Origin: a virus
IMG/VR virus record: IMGVR_UViG_3300024265_000081
Location: 1 to 48,299 of that record
Length of the DNA: 48,299 nt
Direction: 5' to 3' (one strand)
The notes below the pieces were generated by a model. That model was given only the letters and a program-made list of their open reading frames with translations. It was not told where the DNA came from and did no database searches. This document shows, piece after piece, positions 22,280 to 28,927 of the stretch; the first letter of the stretch is position 1; every line of letters starts with the position of its first letter. The position numbers and the translations under genes are program-made.

Positions 22280-22353
22280 TGCCTAAGCCTCGGCCGAGCG
22301 CTAGAAACAGCGATCAAAACCCCAATCTTTACACGAGAACCAGGAGCAAAACG

Positions 22354-22518
22354 ATGGACGGCAAACACGGCTATGCAATGCCGAAAGGCAGCAAATCATC
22401 CATGAAATCAGGCAGTCATTACATGGGCAATTCTAAACGAGCGGCTAACATGTCGCGCATGGGCACGAAGAGCATGCGAAAAGGCTCTCGCTCATCTCAT
22501 CGCGGCAATCCGTATTAA
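22354..22518 (+). CDS. Small Lys/Ser/Met-rich basic protein
   Basis: A 54-residue protein from the ATG at 22354, with AGGAG 7 nt upstream; an in-frame GTG at 22279 overlapping the preceding stop would give 79 residues. It contains GS/KS-rich repeats (GSKSSMKSGSHYMGNS) and many Met and Lys. It could be packaged with DNA. No family is recognised. Confidence 0.5.
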   Translation: MDGKHGYAMPKGSKSSMKSGSHYMGNSKRAANMSRMGTKSMRKGSRSSHRGNPY

Positions 22519-22742
22519 TGAAATATTTCCACGTGCGGAATGAAGGTGAATCTATTCAATGTGGGTTTAACTTTTATCCTCTCTCTGGCTCACAATTTGG
22601 GTTCATTATTCAAACGACTAATCACAGATTGATTTGCTATTGGTCTAAGATTGTTAATAAATTAAATTTTAATTTTGGCAAGCATAATCTAGACGCGGAG
22701 CGAGAAACGGTTAGGAAGTTCCATGCCAGTACAAAAAGTTAA
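22518..22742 (+). CDS. Phage protein of unknown function
   Basis: A 74-residue protein starting at an ATG that overlaps the preceding TAA. It begins MKYFHVRNEGESIQCGFNFY. It overlaps the next gene by 20 bp. No family is recognised. Confidence 0.5.
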   Translation: MKYFHVRNEGESIQCGFNFYPLSGSQFGFIIQTTNHRLICYWSKIVNKLNFNFGKHNLDAERETVRKFHASTKS

Positions 22743-22878
22743 AGGCGGCTATCGCTGGGGCACCCAAGGCAAGGTGTACAAAACCCGAGCCGGTGCCGAA
22801 CGACAAGCGGCTGCGGCTTATGCGTCCGGCTACGGAAAGACTAAAAAACCCAAAAATCGAAAAGCTCAGAGATCCTAA
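22723..22878 (+). CDS. Small basic phage protein (GYRWG...GKVY type)
   Basis: A 51-residue protein with VKGGYRWGTQGKVYKTRAGA near the start, then ERQAAAAYASGYGKTKKPK, a combination I recognise from many phage genomes as a short conserved protein of unknown function near structural or lysis genes. It is very basic. It ends about 50 bp before the convergent leftward operon. Confidence 0.6.
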   Translation: MPVQKVKGGYRWGTQGKVYKTRAGAERQAAAAYASGYGKTKKPKNRKAQRS

Positions 22879-22930
22879 TGTCGTTTCGAGGATTACTTAA
22901 AGTCAAATCGAGCTTAACTTAAAGTAGATT

Positions 22931-23212
22931 CTAACTTATTTCTTCATCCAGAATTTTAGCAATACGCTTTAGCTCTTCGGGTTTAAGAGAAAAACCCAGC
23001 TCATGAGCCAAGCAACCCAGCGCCACGATGTGGAATAGGTTGGGCTTCTCGTTAGTCCAGTTGCGCAAAGTACCAGGCTTGGCACCTGATATCTCAATCA
23101 TCCGTTTCAAACCGCCCGTAAGTCCAATGTACCGGGCGTAGATATCGGCGGTTACATCTACTACTTTGGGGTCGATTAATTCGGTGCTGGAGCGATTTTC
23201 TATCTTTGTCAT
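22931..23212 (-). CDS. HTH-like transcriptional regulator
   Basis: A 93-residue protein from the ATG at 23212 (a longer reading to 23266 is possible). Its middle, LTGGLKRMIEISGAKPGTLRNWTNEK, is a helix-turn-helix, and HIVALGCLAHELGFSLKPEEL continues in helices. It is the last gene of this leftward operon and might feed back on its promoter. Confidence 0.55.
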   Translation of the reverse strand: MTKIENRSSTELIDPKVVDVTADIYARYIGLTGGLKRMIEISGAKPGTLRNWTNEKPNLFHIVALGCLAHELGFSLKPEELKRIAKILDEEIS

Positions 23213-23294
23213 TTTAGTTTTCTCAGTTGGGGTGAAATTCAAAAAGCTCAGAGATTTCAATCTCAAATGCCGGATTCCAAAAAATCAAAAAGCT

Positions 23295-23528
23295 TTACAA
23301 TACTTTTACGAAATGGCCGCTCGCGGTAAATCGATAAAACATCCCGCCTTGTTTCGACGGCTTGCCGCTCTTTAATACCTTGCTAGCAAAATACATCGCG
23401 GGATCTTTGCCGCTGCTCTCAAGGGCTTTTATCATCGCGGTTAATTCCGGGTCGATACGTTGCACCTGATCGATTTTGTAGGGGGTACTGCCCACAACAA
23501 ATAGTGTGCCGACTAATGATTTTGACAT
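23295..23528 (-). CDS. Small protein of unknown function
   Basis: A 77-residue protein beginning MSKSLVGTLFVVGSTPYKID. Basic C-terminal half with Gly/Ser/Phe. Its start overlaps the end of the upstream gene. No family is recognised. Confidence 0.5.
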   Translation of the reverse strand: MSKSLVGTLFVVGSTPYKIDQVQRIDPELTAMIKALESSGKDPAMYFASKVLKSGKPSKQGGMFYRFTASGHFVKVL

Positions 23529-23782
23529 TACGAACTCCTTTTAGGCCGATAGACGAGGCGCGCCACTTCTAAGCGGGACTTGTCACCGGCAAACAGTTTG
23601 ATATATTTTAGCGTGGTCACGTCGTTGGGCGTGAGGCACTTCTCTAACTGATCAATCATGTAAGTACAGTCATTGATTTTTTTATCAATGTCATTCAAAA
23701 CGTTATGCTGGAGGTGATTCAATCTCACGGTTTGGTCGTTACGCGCATAATTGGAGAGCGCGATAAGGTTCTCTATCTGCAT
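23528..23782 (-). CDS. Helical protein of unknown function
   Basis: An 84-residue all-helical protein with heptad-like Leu/Ile spacing (LNHLQHNVLNDIDKKINDCT), suggesting a coiled coil. It overlaps the next gene by 1 bp. No family is recognised. Confidence 0.5.
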   Translation of the reverse strand: MQIENLIALSNYARNDQTVRLNHLQHNVLNDIDKKINDCTYMIDQLEKCLTPNDVTTLKYIKLFAGDKSRLEVARLVYRPKRSS

Positions 23783-23829
23783 GGCTCGGTTACTCCGTGG
23801 CTAGGTTATACGTAGGGTTTAAAAGACCG

Positions 23830-24180
23830 CTATTCAAAGCGGTCATGCACAGGAATGGGTGAGTGGTACGGGAAACGGCTGTCACTTGTCGTTATGTAGT
23901 TACCGCCAAACATGCCCATACGGCGCGTTATCGGCTTTCCGTATTGATCACAAGGAACCGCTCGGGCGCGCACAATTGATCCATCGCGCTTTACGACAGG
24001 CTTTCCAACTTGGAGCCTGTCTTTATCATATGGGCCTTCGATCACTATCAAGGACGGGTGATCTTTATTGGCTTCGAAAATGGTTACACCGTCGACTTTT
24101 AAAATCGCGTGGTGTTTGCCACTGGTCACGCCGTTATTAGTGCTGTCGTCGCCGATAATTCTTACTAGTAAACCGAACAT
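23830..24180 (-). CDS. Protein of unknown function
   Basis: A 116-residue strand-rich protein with HHAILKVDGVTIFEANKDH and a Pro-rich C-terminus. It has no recognisable motif. Length, orientation and close spacing within the operon support it. Confidence 0.5.
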   Translation of the reverse strand: MFGLLVRIIGDDSTNNGVTSGKHHAILKVDGVTIFEANKDHPSLIVIEGPYDKDRLQVGKPVVKRDGSIVRARAVPCDQYGKPITRRMGMFGGNYITTSDSRFPYHSPIPVHDRFE

Positions 24181-24204
24181 AATTTTTTTCCTTTTGGGTT
24201 GTTG

Positions 24205-24420
24205 TTAAAAGTTTTCGGTGAATTCGTAGTACGAAAATTTAAAATAGCCTTTGGTGCCAAATTCTGGCCGCTTTTTGTTGTGCGCTTCGCATCGCTCCAC
24301 GGCTTCATCGATCGTATCAACAAAGTCAATATGTGTTTTTCTGGCTCCGGCATACGGCGCGAAACCGTAGGGATAACTGGGGTCGGGTTTCCACGCTTTT
24401 CGGCTGAATATTTTAATCAT
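24205..24420 (-). CDS. Small protein of unknown function
   Basis: A 71-residue basic, aromatic-rich protein (KAWKPDPSYPYGFAPYAGAR). A short helical section (DTIDEAVERCEAH) follows. No family is recognised. Confidence 0.5.
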   Translation of the reverse strand: MIKIFSRKAWKPDPSYPYGFAPYAGARKTHIDFVDTIDEAVERCEAHNKKRPEFGTKGYFKFSYYEFTENF

Positions 24421-24454
24421 GGTGATTTCCTTTTTTGTTGTGGGTAAATGTGAG

Positions 24455-24916
24455 TTAGCTAGCGTCTATCCATTCGGCGTCGGTGTTATAAACTTTCTCC
24501 AATCTCGTTAGAAGCAGGCTGGCTTGTTCAAGGGTCATGTCGTCGAATTCTTCAACGACAATGGTATCTTTGCCGCACGGGCTGGTATCGATATTGAGTA
24601 CAGACACGTCGTAATAGTCGACCGCATCAGGACGGGACAAAACGTCTCCAGCCATGGCATAGCATTCAATCAACACCTGTCTAACGATACCTTCTTCCCA
24701 CTCTTCTATTACTTCGCAAGTGTGGATATCGGACAATTCAAGCGCACGGTATACTGTTGTTTCCCATGCGGTGAAGTTTTCAGAGCTGACTGTCTCTAAC
24801 AGTCGTCCGTTAGGTTCATCGCCCTCGGTTCTGTGAGTCTCGACGGTGTAAACGACTGCTTTTTCTATGTCGGTTTCACCGTCCTTTAGCGTGGCTGAAA
24901 TGATTACGGTATGCAT
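24455..24916 (-). CDS. Acidic protein of unknown function
   Basis: A 153-residue, strongly acidic protein (many Glu/Asp throughout). Acidity and moderate size are seen in some phage DNA-mimic proteins, but no specific similarity is apparent. It lies mid-operon, 12 bp from its upstream gene. Confidence 0.5.
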   Translation of the reverse strand: MHTVIISATLKDGETDIEKAVVYTVETHRTEGDEPNGRLLETVSSENFTAWETTVYRALELSDIHTCEVIEEWEEGIVRQVLIECYAMAGDVLSRPDAVDYYDVSVLNIDTSPCGKDTIVVEEFDDMTLEQASLLLTRLEKVYNTDAEWIDAS

Positions 24917-24928
24917 GATTATTTGTCC

Positions 24929-25465
24929 TTAATCGCTTTTAAAGTGGTCCGCTATCTGTGAGACAGGGAGATGGTTTAAAACTGTGTGTTCGCCTTGCCT
25001 CTCTATCTGGTCACAGACGGCTAGCACTTGCGCAACAGTGGGATTTTTGACTTTCAGTTTAAACGTTACCAGTTCGCCGTCACTGTTCAGGGCTAGCACG
25101 TTTCGCTTTATTATCCGTTTTACTTCTTTCTCGCGGTGCCACTCGTTCACGAGGTCACAAACAATCTTTTCGAGGTCTTGAGGAACCGCGCCTTCTGTAT
25201 CCACCGGAACCGCACTAAATTTACCGTCTTTGTACTGTGTCCACGGCAGCGAGGCACGCAGTTTATTATTGACCTCGGCAACGCGAGCAAATACTAGCTT
25301 AGGCGCTACGCCACCTTTGATTGCGTCGTAACTGTCACAACCGCCGTGACCGTCGTTAGAAGCCGTGAATAGTTTTACACCGTCTATGTATACGGTAGCC
25401 TGAAAACAATGTGTATCCTGACTGGCGAACGCTGAATACTTGATATTTTTTAATGTGATTTTCAT
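24929..25465 (-). CDS. Protein of unknown function in accessory operon
   Basis: A 178-residue protein. The first half is strand-rich (CFQATVYIDGVKLFTASNDG); the second half is helical with KRIIKRNVLALNSDGELVTF. It resembles phage or mobile-element accessory proteins in style only. No family is recognised. Confidence 0.5.
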   Translation of the reverse strand: MKITLKNIKYSAFASQDTHCFQATVYIDGVKLFTASNDGHGGCDSYDAIKGGVAPKLVFARVAEVNNKLRASLPWTQYKDGKFSAVPVDTEGAVPQDLEKIVCDLVNEWHREKEVKRIIKRNVLALNSDGELVTFKLKVKNPTVAQVLAVCDQIERQGEHTVLNHLPVSQIADHFKSD

Positions 25466-25476
25466 AACGTTATCCT

Positions 25477-25935
25477 TTAGTGTAATTGTGAAATGGATTT
25501 AGGTGTTTTAGCGGTTACGCGGGGTTTATGGGTAGTCCACAATTTCGGGCTGTGAGGGTGACAGCCATTAAGCATTTGATGTACTTGCGAGTCTTGGTTA
25601 AAGTCAGAAGGCAGCGCTAAATGCTTTATTAATTCACGCGCTTTTTCTCGAATCTCTTGATCGTATTCCGCACTAACAGACACAAAACTGGCTTGCGGTA
25701 TATCGTCACGAAAATCCGTTATGCGACTGTCATCTATTCTTGAGCCTTTGTCATAACCGTATTTTTTGCAGAATTCGGTCACAGCTTTAACCGTAGCGGG
25801 TAACGGGTTGTTTTTAATCGTTACGCTGATACTGCTACCCATGGAATAGTTATCGCTTGTTACGCTCGCTTTTATGTTGAATTTCTTCAGCTCTTTTCTA
25901 ATCTCTGCGGCAGCTCTGGCGGCTTCGGTTCTCAT
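25477..25935 (-). CDS. LPD29-like protein
   Basis: A 152-residue protein whose first 55 residues (AAEIRKELKKFNIKASVTSD, then SMGSSISVTIKN) match the Large Polyvalent Protein-associated domain 29, found in polyvalent proteins of phages and conjugative elements. Such domains are linked with early protection of incoming DNA against host defence. Here the domain is in a single small protein, not a large fusion. It follows the first operon gene with a 4-bp overlap. Function is inferred from family context. Confidence 0.65.
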   Translation of the reverse strand: MRTEAARAAAEIRKELKKFNIKASVTSDNYSMGSSISVTIKNNPLPATVKAVTEFCKKYGYDKGSRIDDSRITDFRDDIPQASFVSVSAEYDQEIREKARELIKHLALPSDFNQDSQVHQMLNGCHPHSPKLWTTHKPRVTAKTPKSISQLH

Positions 25936-26135
25936 GATTCTTTCTCCGATCCTGCTTTTAAGTCATTTAATATTGAAACCGCTTTCCGACGACATTCCGC
26001 ACGGGTTGCATGATAAGTGCTGTCAACCAATATTCCCTGACACATGTGCTCAGCGGTGAAAAATCCCGAGCTGTCTCGATAGATCTTAATATCAGAGGTC
26101 AAATATCGGTTCGAGCTTTGTTTTTTGCGGTTCAT
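25932..26135 (-). CDS. Small basic leader gene of accessory operon
   Basis: A 67-residue protein. I choose the start at 26135 (GGAG 9 nt upstream) over the ATG at 26150, which has no ribosome site and lies only about 13 nt after the predicted transcription start. It begins MNRKKQSSNRYLTSDIKIYR. No family is recognised. Confidence 0.5.
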   Translation of the reverse strand: MNRKKQSSNRYLTSDIKIYRDSSGFFTAEHMCQGILVDSTYHATRAECRRKAVSILNDLKAGSEKES

Positions 26136-26169
26136 CGTTTTTTGCTCCATTTCTTAAGTTGATACAATC

Positions 26170-26197
26170 ATTATAATCAATTATTGACTAATATCAA
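26170..26197 (-). promoter_or_regulatory. Strong sigma70-like promoter for leftward accessory operon
   Basis: On the minus strand TTGATA (forward 26192-26197) and a perfect TATAAT (forward 26170-26175) are spaced 16 bp, with transcription predicted to start near 26163. It is the strongest promoter match I see in the window, consistent with immediate expression of the operon after entry. Confidence 0.7.
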
Positions 26198-26213
26198 GTT
26201 TTTTCTTCATTAT
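26184..26213 (+). promoter_or_regulatory. Weaker divergent promoter for late block
   Basis: TTGACT (26184-26189) and CATTAT (26208-26213), spaced 18 bp, face rightward toward the HNH-terminase genes and overlap the leftward promoter. A second TTGACT stands at 26225 within a repeated ATTATTGACT motif. One regulator could control both directions. Confidence 0.4.
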
Positions 26214-26255
26214 TTAGCTAATTATTGACTGTTATTCATTTAGCAAGGGGTTTCT

Positions 26256-26873
26256 ATGCTCGCTAAAACGTGCTCAATCCTGGATTGCCCTTGCGAGAAT
26301 CCACAACCGCTGGAGAATTTTTACAAAGACAAAACAAAAAAAAGCGGTCGTAGATCGCGATGTAAGACTTGTTCAAAACGTTACCACTATGAGCTAACCG
26401 AACGAAGGATAAAGCAAGAAGTGGTTATACCGTTATATAAAGAATGCGGTCAGTGTAGGGAAATGCTGCCAAGTTCGCTAATGGTTAAAAAGGTCCAGAG
26501 CCCCGATGGATTAGGCGTCATTTGTAAAAGTTGTCAGAATCAAAATTATTCCGATAGGGGATATTATTCCAATAGGGACTTCGAACGGGAAGCTATATTA
26601 AGTCGTGTTCGTTACCTCGCTAAGATTGCACTGAAGAACGGCATTATTGTTATGCCTGACGAGTGCCAATGCACTTGGGATGATTGCGATGTGTCGGGCG
26701 GATTAGAGATGCACCATTGCAATTACCACTACCCCACAGTTGTGGTTTTTTTATGCCGTAAACACCATAAGCATTGGCATCATAAATACACGCCTGTCTA
26801 TCCATGGGATTCCGACGATAGCAATTCACCCACTAAAGAAGCTTTTATTTTGAGGTTCCCTGTATATGACTGA
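26256..26873 (+). CDS. HNH-endonuclease-like zinc protein
   Basis: A 205-residue protein. Its N-terminal half has several Cys pairs (CSILDCPCE, CKTCSK, CGQCR, CKSC), and its C-terminal third holds CQCTWDDCDVSGGLEMHHCN followed by LCRKHHKHWHH, an HNH-type metal site. It stands immediately before the small terminase, where phage HNH proteins often assist terminase cleavage or DNA packaging. It overlaps the small terminase by 8 bp. A homing-type endonuclease role is also possible. Confidence 0.65.
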   Translation: MLAKTCSILDCPCENPQPLENFYKDKTKKSGRRSRCKTCSKRYHYELTERRIKQEVVIPLYKECGQCREMLPSSLMVKKVQSPDGLGVICKSCQNQNYSDRGYYSNRDFEREAILSRVRYLAKIALKNGIIVMPDECQCTWDDCDVSGGLEMHHCNYHYPTVVVFLCRKHHKHWHHKYTPVYPWDSDDSNSPTKEAFILRFPVYD

Positions 26874-27342
26874 AAAGAAAAACGGCCGACCGTCTAAATA
26901 CTGCGGTGAGCTGGTCACTATTATTTGTACTAGGTTGGGTGAGGGTGAATCACTGCGCTCAATCTGTGCTGATAAAGAGATGCCTGCTAAGTCTATGGTT
27001 ATGCGATGGCTCTCTAAGGAAGAAAGTTTTCGGGACCAATACGCACGAGCTAAAGAATTAGGCGCTGAAGCCATCTTTCACGACATGCTTGAAATTGCTG
27101 ATGATAAGAGCGAGGACCATACAACCAATGAGGAAGGGAGTTTTGTAGGCGGTACAGCGGTACAACGCGCACGCGTACAGATAGACACACGTAAGTGGTA
27201 TCTATCCAAGATATTGCCGAAGAAATACGGTGACAAACAACAGGTAGAAGTATCGCGTGCGTTGGTTGATTTAGATGAAGACGAGCTATCGTCCACTATC
27301 AAACGATTACAGCAACAGCTTGAACAAAGCACAGAAGATTAA
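26866..27342 (+). CDS. terS: Terminase small subunit (Sf6 gp1-like)
   Basis: A 158-residue protein. The N-terminal GRPSKYCGELVTIICTRLGE with SLRSICADKEMPAKSMVMRW is the helix-turn-helix that binds the packaging site, and AVQRARVQIDTRKWYLSKIL followed by PKKYGDK is the conserved region of phage small terminases. A GAGG lies 9 nt before the ATG. It selects phage DNA for packaging and hands it to the large subunit, whose gene overlaps by 68 bp. Confidence 0.85.
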   Translation: MTEKKNGRPSKYCGELVTIICTRLGEGESLRSICADKEMPAKSMVMRWLSKEESFRDQYARAKELGAEAIFHDMLEIADDKSEDHTTNEEGSFVGGTAVQRARVQIDTRKWYLSKILPKKYGDKQQVEVSRALVDLDEDELSSTIKRLQQQLEQSTED

Positions 27343-28780
27343 GCTCGCTCAGGCGCTAGAGGAGCAAATAATACGGAACAAGCTGGATAGGGCTAACCGT
27401 ATCTATAGCTCTTTCTATGAGTGGCAGCACGCGTTTAATGCAGCCACTAAAGACCATACGTCGTGCATGTTGATGGCGGCGAATCAGGTCGGTAAGACAC
27501 GCACCGGCACGTGCATCGATGGCTTTCATTTAACGGGTAACTATCCCGATGATTGGAGCGGGCACAAGTTCGAACGCCCGGTTACCGCGTGGCTATTGGG
27601 CTATTCAGGGGAGAAGACTCGCGACCTGTTGCAACATAAGCTCTTTGGCCGTATGGACCCGCAATCAGGCTTAGAGGGAGGGTTGATACCCAAAGAGCTG
27701 ATCATTGATTACAAGTCCATGAAGGGCATTAGCGGCAGTGTGAGAGAGGTGCGCGTTAAACACGTGCGCGGTGTCTCCGTCTGTCAATTCTGGTCGTACT
27801 CTCAAGGCCAACACGCACTAATGGGCGATGTGGTTGACTGGTATCACATCGACGAGGAACCCGAGGATCAAGAGATATTCCCGCAGGTCATCACTCGTAT
27901 TGTTAACGGTGATCGCAACAGGGGCGGCAGAGGCATACTCACGTTTACCCCTGAGAACGGGAAGACAGAGTTAGTGACACGCTTCATGGATGAACCTGAA
28001 TCCTCTATGTTCTTACAGCGTGCCACATGGGACGAAGCACCGCATCTATCCGAGGAAGCCAAGACCAACATACTGTCTCAATACCCTGCGTATCAGCGTG
28101 ATATGCGCTCCAAGGGTGAGCCATTAATGGGCACGGGATTAATCTTTGACGTTGATTCGGAGTCCCTTATATGTGAGCCATTTGCGATCCCGGAATACTG
28201 GTTCATTATAAACGGCATGGACTTTGGATGGGACCATCCGCAGGCACACATACAATTAGTTTGGAATCGCGACGAAAATATTTTTTATGTGACCGCCAAT
28301 TGGAAAGCCAGTAAAACTCAGCCTTATGAAGCGTGGCACATAGTTAAATCCTGGGCTGAAAATGTCCCTATAGCGTGGCCAGCAGACGGATTACAGCATA
28401 AACAACAATTAGGAAAGGAAGCCGTACAGCAGCGCTCATTATACGAGGAAGAGGGTTTTAACATGCTCTCGGACCACGCAACGTGGGAAGAGGGGGGTAA
28501 TGGGGTATGGGTTGGAATTATGGAATTAACCAACCTCATGAAATCCGGCCGCTTAAAAATATTTAAAAATTGTTTTGATTTGCTAGCAGAAATACGACAG
28601 TACCACACCAAAACCGGCCCCAACGGAAAAATAGAAATAGTAAAAACCAACGATGATTTGTTAGACGCATTGCGTTACGCCTACATGATGCGCCGGTATG
28701 CCTCACGAATTTTTGATTTAAATCCTGAAAACATCCCTGAACATACCGAAGAACGGATAGAAGGGGATATCTACGCGTGA
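27275..28780 (+). CDS. terL: Terminase large subunit, ATPase-nuclease
   Basis: A 501-residue packaging motor. Walker A is ANQVGKTR (about 69-76) and Walker B lies in VVDWYHIDEE (about 186-195). The nuclease has GMDFGWDHP (Asp316 and Asp320) and DDLLDALRYA (Asp near 460-464). It drives ATP-powered translocation of DNA into the capsid and cuts headful lengths, as in Sf6/P22-type terminases. The start at 27275 overlaps the small subunit; a TTG at 27320 is an alternative. Domain identification is firm. Confidence 0.93.
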   Translation: MKTSYRPLSNDYSNSLNKAQKIKLAQALEEQIIRNKLDRANRIYSSFYEWQHAFNAATKDHTSCMLMAANQVGKTRTGTCIDGFHLTGNYPDDWSGHKFERPVTAWLLGYSGEKTRDLLQHKLFGRMDPQSGLEGGLIPKELIIDYKSMKGISGSVREVRVKHVRGVSVCQFWSYSQGQHALMGDVVDWYHIDEEPEDQEIFPQVITRIVNGDRNRGGRGILTFTPENGKTELVTRFMDEPESSMFLQRATWDEAPHLSEEAKTNILSQYPAYQRDMRSKGEPLMGTGLIFDVDSESLICEPFAIPEYWFIINGMDFGWDHPQAHIQLVWNRDENIFYVTANWKASKTQPYEAWHIVKSWAENVPIAWPADGLQHKQQLGKEAVQQRSLYEEEGFNMLSDHATWEEGGNGVWVGIMELTNLMKSGRLKIFKNCFDLLAEIRQYHTKTGPNGKIEIVKTNDDLLDALRYAYMMRRYASRIFDLNPENIPEHTEERIEGDIYA

Positions 28781-28798
28781 AAATAAGACAGGTAACGC

Positions 28799-28927
28799 AT
28801 GGCCCAATGTGATCAATGCATAGAAAAAAAGACAACGACATTAACGCATACACGGTGCGGCGTGTGCGGGATGTGGCGACCCATGACGGATAAAGAATTA
28901 GCGAAGGTAGCGGCGCGTGGCCGATAA
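28799..28927 (+). CDS. 42-residue zinc-ribbon protein between terL and portal
   Basis: A short ORF beginning 19 bases after the terL stop and overlapping the portal start by 11 bp. It has CDQC at about 4-7 and RCGVCG at about 20-25, a four-Cys zinc-ribbon pattern. Similar mini-proteins exist in phages with unknown roles. The placement between packaging genes and the exact spacing support it. Confidence 0.55.
   Translation: MAQCDQCIEKKTTTLTHTRCGVCGMWRPMTDKELAKVAARGR

Noticed and set aside
26151-26255. Repeated ATTATTGACT motif as a CRISPR or iteron array
   Set aside because: Only two copies with unequal context; they are better explained as -35 elements of divergent promoters.
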